A DNA stretch of 64,000 bases from positions 3,286,001 to 3,350,000 of the forward strand of contig JAJTTP010000003.1 of assembly GCA_023313575.1 (NCBI GenBank), read 5' to 3'. Shown in pieces: positions 11,451 through 23,400 of the stretch (position 1 is its first letter; the number at the start of each line of letters is the position of its first letter). This stretch comes from Eutypella sp. D-1 (lineage: Eukaryota > Ascomycota > Sordariomycetes > Xylariales > Diatrypaceae). The position numbers were made by a program, and so were the translations under genes. Under the pieces are notes generated by a model, which did not search any database, was not told the origin of the DNA, and saw only the letters and a list, made by a program, of their open reading frames with translations.

Positions 11451-13385
11451 CTAGCGCACGCGGGTATAATTCCCCTTCTTCTGCTCGAGCCTTAGGCTCT
11501 CCTCCTGACTAGGAAGCGGGGCCCTGCGACGACCATTGGCATCGAGGTCTCCGACACCGGATCCGCCTAGAGCCGGCGGAGGAGGTGGTGGAGGCGGGAA
11601 GGCACCTGCGCTGGCACCTCCTGCGGCCCCTGGGAAGCCTGGAGGCGGGATCAGGCCCGGCGGTAGCATGCCCGGGGGTGGCGGCGCCGGAAACCCGGAC
11701 TTCTGGATCATCTCGGCGATCTTGGCGAAGTCGGCCGGGTTACTCGGGTCGAGGCCGCCGGGAAGCGGCGGCGGCGCGCCGCCCGTTGCGTTCGGCGGGA
11801 GCGGGAAGGGTAGCGGTGGTGGTGGAGGTACGCCCCCAACCCCTCCGGGTATGGGCGGGGCGGCGCCGACGCCGGGGATGGGTGGCGGAGGGGGCGGCGG
11901 GACGCCGTTCGCGGGCAGCGTGAGGCCGGGCAGGCCAGGGAAGGCGGCGCCGGGGGGCATCTTCTGGTCGACGAGGCCGTCCATCTCGTCCTCGGCCTCC
12001 TGCTCTTCCTCCTCCTGGCGCTGGCGGCGGCCGGCACGGCGGTCCCAGGTGCCCTCGGCCTCGGCGGCCGCCTTGCCGATGTGGAACTGGTCGCGGGCGA
12101 TGTCGCGCTCGCCGGGGCGCCCACGCGACCAGAACCGCGTCAGCTTGTCGTTCGACCCCGACGCCAGGATGTGGCCTAGCGGGTGCCAGTCCAGCGACCA
12201 GATCGAGTACTCGTGCGCGTACGGTACTCGGTGCGCCGGGTAGATGGCCTGCGCCGGCGCCGTCGACGGATCCGCGCTCTCGTACACGGCCGTCGCGCTG
12301 CCGACGCCGGCTCCCGACCCGGCCCCCGCCGCGCCCGCTACCGGCGTGTTCGGCTCGTCAAGGATGTAGTGGTGCAGCGAGCCTTCGTGGCCCGCGGTGG
12401 TGATCAGATTCGAGTGGACAGGGTGCCAGGCGAAGGTGGTGATCTCCCGCTCGTGGCCCTTGAGCAGGCAGATGTCGCGCATCATGCGCAGGTCGAAGAT
12501 GCGGGCCGTCATGTCGCGGCCGCAGGTGGCGAGGCAGTTGCCCAGGACGCGCTCGAAGGCGGTCTTGTTGACCGTGTTCTTGTGGCCGTGCAGCGTGGTG
12601 AGGCAGCGCTGGGTGCGCGGGTCCCAGAGCTTGACCAGGTGGTCCTTGGACCCGGAGACGATGAGGCCCTTGGTCGGGTGCCAGTCGCAGGTCTTGGCGT
12701 CCCAGCCGTGGCCCTGCAGGGTGGACTCGGAGACGCCGCCGGCGAAGTCCCAGATCTTAAGCGAGGAGTCGTCTGAGGCGGTGATGAATTTCGCGTCGTT
12801 AGGGCTGAAGGCTAGGTCCTTGATCGCGTAGTGGTGGCCCTTGATGACCTGCACGTTGTTGAAGTTGGGCTGCCAGTATTTGATGATGCCGTGGTCGTCG
12901 GCCGACACCAGCCAGTCGTTGCTGTGCGAATAGGCCAGCGCCCGGACGTGCGTGTCGTGCGCTTGCATGATGGTCTCGAAGTTGAACCCCATTCCATTCC
13001 ACAGGGTGAACTCGCCGCTCGTGGAGGCCGTTAGCAGGCGCCGACCCTCCGGCGTCCACCGCACGACGTTAATGGGATGTCTGGCCTTGTTGAGCGAGGT
13101 GTGAAGGTGCTTGGTGGGCACGGAGTCGGCGGGGGCCGTGACCCTAGCCAGTGGTGGCAGCATGTCCACGATGTAGCTTGCGCTGGGCCGCTCGTACTCT
13201 CCCCGATAGGAGCCTTTGTACCGCGGCTGGCGGTTGCGCATCCAGTGTATGAATGTTGAGCCGTAGTCGGTGACGGGGCGCCTGCCTCGCACCCTGCCAA
13301 ATCCACCGCCACCACCGCCGCCGCCGCCGCCTCCTCCTCCTCCATCGTACCCTCCGCCGTGACCCCCAGCTGGATCGTAGGCCAT
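11451..13385 (-). CDS. pfs2: Polyadenylation factor subunit 2 (WDR33/Pfs2), WD40 protein
   Basis: Single exon of 644 residues. A Gly-rich start is followed by the Pfs2/WDR33 signature region ([28 protein letters not shown] split around residues 40-70). About seven WD40 repeats span residues ~95-430, with clear GH...WD units ([97 protein letters not shown]). The C-terminal third is Pro/Gly-rich, as in fungal homologs. Family knowledge: Pfs2 is a scaffold of the cleavage and polyadenylation factor in the nucleus, and mammalian WDR33 binds the AAUAAA signal. The Ala/Gly insertion [16 protein letters not shown] falls between two blades. The ATG sits in good context with no upstream in-frame extension needed. 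Confidence 0.93.
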   Translation of the reverse strand: MAYDPAGGHGGGYDGGGGGGGGGGGGGGFGRVRGRRPVTDYGSTFIHWMRNRQPRYKGSYRGEYERPSASYIVDMLPPLARVTAPADSVPTKHLHTSLNKARHPINVVRWTPEGRRLLTASTSGEFTLWNGMGFNFETIMQAHDTHVRALAYSHSNDWLVSADDHGIIKYWQPNFNNVQVIKGHHYAIKDLAFSPNDAKFITASDDSSLKIWDFAGGVSESTLQGHGWDAKTCDWHPTKGLIVSGSKDHLVKLWDPRTQRCLTTLHGHKNTVNKTAFERVLGNCLATCGRDMTARIFDLRMMRDICLLKGHEREITTFAWHPVHSNLITTAGHEGSLHHYILDEPNTPVAGAAGAGSGAGVGSATAVYESADPSTAPAQAIYPAHRVPYAHEYSIWSLDWHPLGHILASGSNDKLTRFWSRGRPGERDIARDQFHIGKAAAEAEGTWDRRAGRRQRQEEEEQEAEDEMDGLVDQKMPPGAAFPGLPGLTLPANGVPPPPPPPIPGVGAAPPIPGGVGGVPPPPPLPFPLPPNATGGAPPPLPGGLDPSNPADFAKIAEMIQKSGFPAPPPPGMLPPGLIPPPGFPGAAGGASAGAFPPPPPPPPALGGSGVGDLDANGRRRAPLPSQEESLRLEQKKGNYTRVR

Positions 13386-15187
13386 CGCGGGCTACGAAGT
13401 CATGTGTGGTTGGGATCCCTGTGGCAAAGGAACAAAGAAAACGCGTCAGATACCGTCTCTATTTTTCCCTTGTTGATGGTCTCGTGTGATTGATGTCATG
13501 CAGAGTATTAAAAGGTACCTAGGTATATAACTAGGTAGGTGAGTTGGATTGTTGTCTGGAATGTCTGGTCACATGAGATACCTCGTGAAATGTCATGAAG
13601 GAGAGTTCGTTGATGATGATTGGTTGATTACAAGGGAGGCTGAAAGATCACAATCGCTACTATGTAAACTGAAGGGTCCGTACTGTAGACGGATTGAGGA
13701 ACTCAAAAGCAGCTAGCGCCGATGTACCAGGGTACTTGAGGTACATGTCGATGTGCCATACTTGGTGCTAGCACTAGGTACTTCTTAGAGCTCCTGTGGC
13801 TCATACACCTGACATTTGTTTTAAATGTGGCTAGAAATGAGATTCTTCAATGCTTCCATATTATGCATCTTGTGGCTGATGCTTTACCTGTCGGTCAAGC
13901 CCGAATATGGCAGCGGCGACTTGCAGCACCAGGTGGTCTTTGCCCCTACATGTAGGAACCCAGGGGCCAAGACTTTCACATGTAATTTACCTAGTCACCT
14001 GTGGTAATATTTTATCGTCGTCGAGCTCCATAGCAGGGACTAGAATCGAGGCAGCAGGATAGTTGTTTGCCTTATAGCAGCAAAATGGAAAATTATCTGT
14101 GTTCAAGCGTTTTTTTTTTTCTGGCCAAAAAGTACGAAAAAGGTACGAAGTACGAAAAGGGCGGTTCAAGCCGATCGATGCCTACGACTGATCCAAACAC
14201 GGAGGGTCGGTCCTTTTATGTCTTTAGAGCTTAAGAATGTCTGGCCGCATCTCAATCTACCTTACCTAGAATAACAATTGCTGCTGCTGAGGTTGTGAGG
14301 TTACCATGCCGCCACGGTATCTTCCAATTTCTCTTCCAATCATCTAATGCAATTGACTGTTAAACATTTGCAAGTCCTACGTAAAGTTCTGGGAAGCCCG
14401 ACTTTCCGTGTCCCCACTATCCGGGATCGCCAGGGTCTTGACTCCTGGATGCAATGATAATCCCTGCTACACTTAGACCCTAGGCTGGTTTTTACCCTGG
14501 GTGCCGCCTGGATTCCATCACCACTTGAACATTGAACATTGATTAGCTCCAGAAAAGTTATCTTCCCTCGGCCATTCTGGCATTCCAATTGAGCCAATAG
14601 ACAACGGTTGACCCGACATACACTATCATTGACTGCATATCTAGAGCCATCTACATATTACGGAGTATCTCTCTCTCTCTATCTCTCTAATACATGCATG
14701 TGCCTAATAACTTGAGCCTTCTTACCATGGAAGTACCAGACCTACAATAAGCTCTAGTCACGCATGTTTCCCCATATTTCGTATTATTATACGATGCCGG
14801 ATTCCCCTCTTCAACCCACGTCTTAGTCGGCATCTTAGTACATACTCCCATACTTAGGTATTTCATCGTTATCATTCTAGTTTCGTTCCTATCACGAATC
14901 GTTCTCAATTAACTTCATCTTTATTTTCCCTTTTGCAGGATCAAAAATTCCTATTCTAGATTGAGAAACCGTAAGGCCCAATGGCCCCTCGACTATTTGT
15001 GGTGTGAGAGTGGCGTCATAAGCTCTGGGCGAATTGGCAATTAACCGTCTTCACTTATAAATTCTCGACTTCGACTATTAGCCCCTTTAGCAGTGCTTGG
15101 GATATTTCGTCTTATTTCGCCTTTGCTACTTGTCGTAACATATATTCTGATATCATCTACTCTTATAAATAACATTTTTCGTTGGCC
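13386..15187. other. Divergent intergenic region between pfs2 and the DGAT1 gene
   Basis: No gene seen in 1.8 kb. It holds two divergent promoters. An exact TACCTAGGTA palindrome lies at 13516-13525. A T run lies at 14110-14120 and a CT microsatellite near 14668-14690. Confidence 0.45.
13516..13525. repeat. TACCTAGGTA palindrome, copy 1
   Basis: Exact ten-base palindrome in the pfs2 upstream region. The same word recurs in two other intergenic regions of the window. Confidence 0.8.
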
Positions 15188-16945
15188 ATGGACACAGCGA
15201 CCAGCACAAGCGTGGAGACAACCGCTCCCGCTGTCGCTTCAATTCGGCGAAACGAGCCAGACGAGTCAAATCCGCCGGCCTCCCCGGGAAAAGGCCATGA
15301 TGCGACGGACGGAGTAACGGCCAATGGAGGAGCTGAGAAGCCCCGCGTGTACCTCCGGAAATACAGACATCTGGCTGCCATACACTCGCAAACGAGACCA
15401 TCCACCTTGAGCCACGACTCCACTGCAACACCGAGCTTCCTGGGCTTTCGAAATCTCATGATCATCGTCCTGAGTACGCTTTACCTCACCTTGATCCGTA
15501 GTCTTATATAGTTGCGCTGACACATGACAGTCGTGGGAAACCTGCGCTTGGTGATTGAGAACATGCGAAAGGTCTGTCGTCATCGCAATTGTTATCCAAA
15601 GGTCTGGTGCTGACCCTCATGAAGTACGGCAACCTGATCTGCTTCACGTGCCACGACTATCGCCGGCAGGACGTAATCCTCGGGCTGGGGCTGTACTTCC
15701 TGATCCCGGGGTTCCTCTTCATTGCGCACCTCATCGAGCTGTACGCCGCCCAGCAGGCGAGGATGTCGCGGGCTCGCGCCACGAAGGGCGGCACGTCGAG
15801 CCCCACCGAGGACCAGCAGGCCAAGTTCAATTCCGCGTGGAACATCGTCCGGGGTCTCCACTCGCTCAACGCGACCGCGGCCCTCATGCTCACGAGCTGG
15901 GCCGTCTACTTCCACATCTACCACCCGCTGATCGGCACCATTACCGAGATGCACGTCATCATCGTCTATATGAAGATCGCCTCGTACGCGCTCACGAACC
16001 GCGACCTGCGCCACGCCTTCCTGCACCCCATCAAGGGCGAACTGGCCACCATGCCCGAGATCTATTCCGTCTGCCCCTACCCGGCCAACATCACCATGAG
16101 CAACCTCGTGTACTTCTGGTGGGCGCCGACGCTGGTGTACCAGCCGGTGTACCCGCGGTCGCCGGGGCCCATCCGGTGGCTATTCGTGCTGAAGCGGGCG
16201 GGCGAGGCCGTGGGGCTGAGCGTGTTCATCTGGTTCTGCAGCGAGCAGTACGCGGCGCCGGTGCTGATGAATTCGCTCGGGACGATAGGGTCGCTAGACC
16301 TGGTGGGCATCACGGAGCGGTTGCTGAAGCTGTCGACGATCTCGCTGGTGATCTGGCTCGCGGGGTTCTTCGCGCTGTTTCAGAGCGCCCTCAACGCCCT
16401 CGCCGAGGTCATGCGCTTCGGCGACCGCGCCTTCTACGATGACTGGTGGAACTCGGCCTCCCTCGGCGAGTACTGGCGCCTCTGGAACAAGCCCGTCTAC
16501 CAGTTCATGAAGCGCCATGTCTACTCCCCCCTCGTCGCCCGCGGCTACAAGATGGGCCAAGCCAGCATCGCCGTCTTCTTCGTCTCCGCCATCCTGCACG
16601 AACTGCTCGTTGGCGTACCCACGCACAATGTCATCGGTATGTTCTCGTATCCCCCCCTCCTCCCTCCCTCTCTATATGCATATATATCAAAGCGAAGTCG
16701 TAAATAGCTAGCTGACAGCTAACACGTGAACAGGCGTCGCCGCGCTCGGCATGCTCCTGCAGCTCCCGCTGATCGCGCTGACGCAGCCGCTGCAGAAGAT
16801 GGAAGGGCCGACCGGCAAGCTGATCGGCAACTGCATCTTCTGGGTCTCTTTCACGGTGCTGGGCCAGCCCTTCGCCGCCCTGCTCTACTTCTACGCCTGG
16901 CAGGCCAAGTACGGGTCCGTCAGCAAGCGGCGGCCAGTTGTGTGA
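15188..16945 (+). CDS. Diacylglycerol O-acyltransferase 1 (DGAT1, MBOAT family)
   Basis: Four exons (15188-15473, 15531-15571, 15625-16636, 16734-16945) encode 516 residues. All junctions are GT-AG and in phase. Exon 2 is only 41 nt and encodes the conserved VGNLRLVIENMRK, which joins directly to YGNLICFTCHDYRRQD. The MBOAT motif FYDDWWN (in RAFYDDWWNSASLGEYWRLWN) and the catalytic His region LHELLVGVPTHNVIG are intact, and about nine hydrophobic segments are visible. The first ~90 residues are hydrophilic, as in DGAT1. Family knowledge: the enzyme sits in the endoplasmic reticulum membrane and makes triacylglycerol from diacylglycerol and acyl-CoA. A sterol acyltransferase (Are1/Are2) is the alternative, but the WNKPVYQFMKRHVYSP and HELLVG blocks favour fungal DGAT1. 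Confidence 0.92.
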
Positions 16946-17966
16946 GAATTTTTTTTTTTATCTTGAATTTTCTTTGTTGATTTTCTTTTTTTTCCCACGC
17001 ATCTTGCACCAGATTCTTTGGGGGCTGTGGGCGTACTTAAAATGGTTGCTATAGAGAAAGGGCTCTATATGTTGTATATATAAAACTAATCTTTGGTTAC
17101 GGCCTTGGTATGCTGCTGCCTGAATCTAATACTTGTATCGATATGGTTCGCTGTGTATATCTGCTCCATCAGCAACTCCTGTTCGTGATGCCATGTATGA
17201 GTGCAAAGTACATGAGGCAGCATGCACACAGCAGACAAGTCAATGGCAACGTGCCGGCTGTTGGTGTAAGGTAAGTTACGCAAGATAGATATGTGCCCAA
17301 GGGACGGATTGCCTGTGACAATCTCCCATGTACCACAACACATGTATTCAACTTACGTACATTCATGGATACCCGGACAACTTGGACAGCAAGCGGACCA
17401 GTCTGCATTGCTTTGGAATAGAAGGTCCCGGATGACGGTAGCAAAGTTAGGGACCTAGCTAGCATGCGGGAATGGATCCAAGCAGGGCAGAACAAGCAAA
17501 GGCAGTTCAATTCGTTCGTATATTCATGGAGCCATGGGGCGGCACCCGTCCACTCCAAACACTGATGATATTGCCCCCCTCCCCCCCAAACGTTGAAGCC
17601 CCCGGAGAGCTAGGTAAACACACGCCGGTAATGCGGCTCGTCGTTAATATCACAATTTCCACGGCGATGTCACCTATTCGTCTTACTCCTAAATTAAGGG
17701 ACACGGAGCAGAAAAGAAGTTTCATGTTTTGGTATTTTTCACCCTCGTCATTTTCTTTTTTCGGACAATCCCCCTCCTCTGTGTGCCCACGCTCGTTCAA
17801 ATATAGACAGATAGCTTGCTACCGACTTTGCATACATAAGTACAATACCGACCGCTACACGCCGTGCTCTCATGCGATGCAACACTCGGGGAATTCACAA
17901 AATCCCCTCCCTGCTTTTCCCATCCCTCTCTCTCTCCCTCTCTTCCATCCTGCCTGGCTCTCCCCC
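16946..17966. other. Convergent 3' region between the DGAT1 and rrp9 genes
   Basis: No gene seen. T-rich sequence follows the DGAT1 stop (16950-16995), and a CT-rich tract (17905-17960) lies just beyond the rrp9 stop. Confidence 0.4.
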
Positions 17967-20414
17967 CTACTTCGCCCCCTTCCCTCGCGCACCACCCTTA
18001 TCTTCGTCGTCGTCAGAATGGCCCTCGACGCCGTTCGCGGGGAGTAGCAGGCGTCTGGGGATCTCGAAGACGACGCCGCCGTTGCGGGCGCCGGGGACGC
18101 GGGAGCGGGACTGCGATTGGGCGGCGGAGGCGGAGACGGCGTGCCAGCGGCCGAGACGGTGTTCCCGCCCCACGGCACAGACGACGGAGAGGCCGTCGGC
18201 GCCCCGGTCCCCGCGCTCGAACACCGCGATGTCGTTCACGATGCCCCGGATCTGCTTGTCCGCCGCGTGGCTGTGGTCCTCGTGGTGGATGATCTTACTG
18301 CTGGTGCTGGTGGTGTGGCCGTTGACTTTCTTCTTCTTCTGGTTCTTCTTTTGATTGCTGTTGCTGTTGGCGGTAGTGGGAGTGGGAGTAGTGGTGGAGG
18401 TGGTGTTCTGATCGTTGCTTTCTTTGGAGGTGCTCGATGGAGTGGCTGACGGCGCTGCTTGGCCTAACACCCCGACCGCCTCGAGCCGCCGCTTGTCGCT
18501 GCTGAGACGCCACACGCGCACGCAGCCGTCCCAACTACCGCTGAGAACGAGGTCTGTGTAGGGTCTACATATAGTGGTATCGGGTCAGCCGGGTTCTACG
18601 TGGTAGCGGTAGCAGAGACAGGAGCGGGTAAATCCTCGCGTACGCCCGAACGGAAGGTAGTGGGCGTCGCGACGAGACCGAAGGGCGCTGGTAACTGTGA
18701 AATGGGGGAGAGATGGAGGGCTGCACTCACATTGTCCTCAGCGCCGTTATCCACCGCGGTTGTGGAGGCGGGACGACGGAGGGATCCGGCACCTCCTCCG
18801 CAGAGGCCGTGGCCGGCTCCAGCGGTGGGTCGAAGCCATGCGCGTACTGTAATAGGAATAAGGGCTTCTTTTTTTCTATGCTCCTGCGCGGGTGTAAGCA
18901 ATTTTCTCATGATACCAGCATGCCAGCCGTACGAGGACAGGGTTGGAAGGAAGAGGCGGTAAAGGCAGAAAAGGGGATGGCGACTAGAATGTCGGTGGCT
19001 TAACTTACCATAATGCTATTTGGCCGGAATCCCCACCGCTGACGAATAGCTGCTCGTCAATCATCGCCACCCGGTCAATGCTTCCCTCGGCGGCGAGGGA
19101 CTTGGGATCCAGCCCTTCCTGCTTGGCTTTCTTGTCGGCTGAGCCGCCGCGGAAGATCGACTGTGTCTCCTCTACGACCTTCCATAGACGCGCCGTCCGG
19201 TCCCGGCTCCCGACCGTAACGCATCTTTCTTGCGCGAGAGCATCAACCTATGAGGCGAAGAGTGAACACGTGAACAGGGGCCCTCTCGTGATGGTTGTAT
19301 GTGCTTAGAGAACGCTCTTGAAAAACACTGGGCACCGGGTGGGGAGAGGGGGGTGGCTGCTTACATCTACTATGGAGTCCTGGTGTCCATACAAAGTATC
19401 AACATAAGCTTGTTCATCCATGGACCAGATCTTCACTGTCCTATCTTTTGATGACGAATATAGCTGGTGGGTCCCTCTCCGCCAGGCGAGTCCAGTGACG
19501 GCATCGCGGTGGTGGAAGAATGTCCGGAGCGGCACGAGCTTCTCGGCGTCCCAAAGCACGATCCTCGAGTCTTCTCCCCCCGTAGCAACAAACTTGCCAT
19601 CGTGGCTGACGGCGACCGCGAGTATGCTGTCCGTGTGTCCCTTGAAATTCCTGTCCTTGGCCTTCTTTGTATTGCCCCTCTGGAAGGCAACCCGGTCAGG
19701 TCTCCTTTTGGGCGGGGCCGGCGGTTTTTGCGGCTTCTTTTTTGTGGTCTGCGGCCATTGGTGCTGAGGTAGATCTTGGATTTTGAATTTGGTGAGATAT
19801 ATGTCCCTGGAAACAGTATACGCGTATGAGCCACAGGCAGCGATCGAGGTTATAACGTCCGAGTTCCATCTCCAGACGCATTGGCTCGCCTTTTCAAAAT
19901 CAAGCTCGGTAGAAAGATTGCGATATACCCTGCCCTTCGCTTCGGCCACGTCCTCCTGCAATCGTTCGGCTATCAGGTCTTTATCGAGGTCCGCAGCGTC
20001 GAAGCCGTAGTCATCTACTTCTTCGCGAACATTGGCCAGGTATCTCTCGGCTAGACGTAACCTCCGCTCCGCAGCGGTTAACTCCTTGCCATCCGAAGCG
20101 TCAGATTCGTCCCCAGATTCCCCGCGCTCGGGTATTTGGTCGGGGTCATCGTAGTCCTCGGAGTCGCTTCCAGATATTGACTCGTCTCGCTCCACGGCTT
20201 TTTGTTTACTCTTCTTTTGAGGGGCGGAGGCTGCTGGTCTCGACGGGCCTCTGCTGCTGCCGGCGACGGGCTTAGATGATGAGGAGGAAGAGGTAGCATT
20301 CGTCTTGGTTGTCGCGCGTCGCTTCTTGGTGGTAGAATCAGAGGTAGTCGCAGGAGCAGCGCGCTTCCTTTTCTTTCCGGACCCAGGAACAGTAAAGAAC
20401 GACGACGACGACAT
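17967..20414 (-). CDS. rrp9: U3 snoRNP protein Rrp9 (U3-55K), WD40 protein
   Basis: Four exons on the minus strand (20414-19365, 19247-19009, 18883-18731, 18564-17967) give 679 residues, and every junction is GT-AG and in phase. The N-terminus is Lys/Arg/Ser-rich (GKKRKR, TTKKRRATT), fitting nucleolar localisation, and is followed by an acidic stretch and the conserved LRLAERYLANVREEV block. WD repeats include LAVAVSHDGKFVATGGEDSRIVLWD, GLAWRRGTHQLYSSSKDRTVKIWS, CVTVGSRDRTARLWKV and LVLSGSWDGCVRVWRL. The C-terminus ends in the family-like GGVVFEIPRRL. Family knowledge: Rrp9 binds U3 snoRNA in the small-subunit processome and is needed for 18S rRNA processing. A ~60-residue Ser/Thr/Gln/Lys-rich insert (SNSNQKKNQKKKKVNG region) interrupts the last blade. 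Confidence 0.92.
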
Positions 20415-23400
20415 GGTTGGCTGCCTGCCTGGGTGGGTTTAAAAACAAAAGAATATTAAATAAATGATGGTGGAGGCAGCGACGGCAATTGCTGCCCGTC
20501 AGATCCGTCAGGCGTGTGCGCGTGAACAGAGAATTCTTCTGTTTCTGCTGGACATAGCGTATCGTACTGTACCTGGGACCGATCTGAACTGCTAAAAACT
20601 GCTGGATTACCTGGGTTAGTTTTTTTTTTGCAAGATTTTGACGATCGCATCCTTGCTTGGCCCCGACTACTGAAAATTAAAGTGGGTAGCTCCCTTATCG
20701 ACAAGCATTCAAGCACTCAAGCACTCAAGGCACTGGATGCAACTGCCCTACAGACAGGTACGTACCTTGATGCTTATCTATTGGTCAGATCAACTAGACC
20801 CACGTCGGTGTGAAGATGTATCTTTTTTCCGTTCCCCCCTCTGACCCCTGACCCTCCCCTCTCCCGGGGACTAGCAGAATTTGGGCAAGCCTGGCAGTAT
20901 TGAACGAATGGAGTCATGCTTATGTAATAAAGCTCTATTTTCTGCTGGATTATTGCATATCTTACATAATTACGTACATGGGCTCCATGGCTCCATCGGC
21001 TGCGCTACTTGCGCATCACGAAAAGCCACCAACTCATCACCACCTTTTTTTCGTCGTTCCAACCACCCGGATATTGTCATTGCAGGTCCATAGTTAGGCT
21101 CCTACAAAGCTAAATAATCCTTCGGGCCAACATCCGCCGCGGCGTTTAGGCCTTTGTGTGTCTTGGTCACGGCAGATCAGAGACACGAATGTCGGAAATG
21201 CGCCTTTCTGGGACATGCCGTCGTCTCGGTGCCAAAGGGGCCCTCAACTTCCCGCTTCCTCAGCATTTGAGTGTGCGGAGCGGAGCCTACGGATACATGG
21301 AGTCTCCAATTCGACCTCAACCTCAGCCCTCAAGATACATGCGCAGTAGCGCGTTCTGTCGTCATCTTGGCATTTTCCGACTTTACCTTGAACAAGAGCA
21401 GTTAGGTAGGCTAGGTAACTATGCAGGAAAACTTGGGCGACTCTAGTTTACCTACGTATGCAGCATGCGAGCTCTATACTACTGTATAATTCCAGCATCT
21501 AGGACGTTTCCAGAGAGTAGGTATCGAAAATACTATTCCCAGGTTACCAGATAGTATTATATCAACTTTTGATGCCAAGAAAAGGGTACCACCAACTGAA
21601 CACCTTCGACACCCTGGAACCACGTCTTATTCCTTACGTCTTTGGCGTCTACATCCAAACGGGAGTCAGCCCGTTACTAGCGTTACATTCAAGTACAGAT
21701 GCCGTGCAACGATGGCTTCGTTCGTAGGCTGGTAGGTAAGCAAGTTAACCCGCCTCTTTATCAGCCACATTGCCACATTTACCACCGTTCCCACCCGTCC
21801 TCGCTCTGCACATATCTTTCATAAGCTTCTTATGCAAGACCGTCCCCATAGAACCTTCGAGAAACCCGTTGGTCGGGTTGGGGTTGTCAGCTTCGACGCG
21901 GCCAATAGGTAGACACGGAGGGACGTAACGGTGGATATCATAACCCTAGTCTGTAGTGCCAATGGGGCACTGCCGCCTTCGGAACGACCCTTGCGGATTC
22001 TAAGAGGACCGACTGGCCGACCTCTCATCTCGGATACTGGGGTCTACTCCGCGGTTGGGAAGACGCTATCACCTTTTAGGCCAATCTTTTCATCTTGGCT
22101 TGTCGCTTCAAACGAGACGCAGACAAGCCTGACAAGGCAGCAGAGACACAAAAGAAAACAATGCCTATGACGCTCGAAGCGCTTCTCCCAACACCTATTT
22201 CTGAACTTATACTATGCGTGTAATGGTATAAAAGCGCCAAGAGAAGAGCGGAAGGTTCAACCTCTCGAATTTCCTGGTACAGCTATCATCATAGCAAGGA
22301 CTGGACTCCCCACAGCGGCGCCTAAGTAAGAGCTGCAGTTCGAACCAGCGAGCGGGGAGGTGTGCGGCGATGTAATGGTCTATCATTGTAAACAAAGAGC
22401 GTCTGGATCTGGTCATTGGTGCGAAGAGCCGGTTCCTTCGTGGCATTGGGCCGACCTGATGATATGTATAGTGGAGGGAGGGTCCCTCAGTTACAGGCTT
22501 GACAGGTAGCAGTGACCTTGACATGATATCCAGTTTTCCACATGGGCCATGTATGAGATACCTGAAAGTGGCCCAAGATTGACCGGGAGACAGTGGGAGA
22601 CCGGGGTCCTCGTTGTATCCACTATAACATATGAGGCAGTGAGGGAAGGGTTCTCCAGATTTTTTTTCTTCACACAAGGCTTTCCCGTTCTCGTCTTGCT
22701 CTCCCAGCCTACGGATTTTTATACAGTCACCCGTCACAGAAAGTGGGCTTTATGAGCAAGGGAAGAGACCACACAACATCATTAGAACAGATTCCATTAC
22801 GAATTTATGCACATTGGCAAACTGACTAGACCGGGGCTGGGAGGTGCTACGGCTCGTTTCTAAGGAGGAAGTATGGTTGTATATGCTAGGTTGCTAGGCT
22901 GATAAATCCGAATAAGTGATGATAAGATGGCCGGGGCAGGTGGCTTGTTCATTTCATTCGCACGTACAAAAAGTAATGACAATAATAATGTATGTAACTA
23001 TTGAGATTCAACTAGGTTGCCAGGTTGCTACATAGGCTGCTAGGTCCAGGATTGCTGCACAGAGGTATCTACATAGGTAGGGGATATCATACATGGTCCG
23101 GGAGTACTTACAGACGGCCGGGATTCCTGTTCGTCATCTGTCATCTCAACATATCGATTTCGTCCCATCTTCCTCCCTGAAACTTATTACATAGTGCGGT
23201 ATCCGTTGCCCGAGCAAGTGAAAGAAAAAAAGAAAAAATAGAAAGGCCTTCTTTTCCTTCCTCCCCTCCTCATACACGATTTTGCCCCGGACCCTCCTTT
23301 GACTCGAAGCCTCGACACCCCCGGCCTAGCTTGAGACTTTCTCTTCCAGCTTTAACCAACCTTGACACTTCTCCTCGCTTCGTGCGACTTATACGACAGA

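Noticed and set aside
11536..12776. Long open frames antisense to pfs2
   Set aside because: Mirror of the Pro/Gly-rich and WD-repeat coding sequence; low-complexity translation.
22207..22737. 176-codon minus-strand frame in the rrp9 to TPR-DnaJ gap
   Set aside because: Composition is random-like and no domain, signal peptide or homolog is recognisable.
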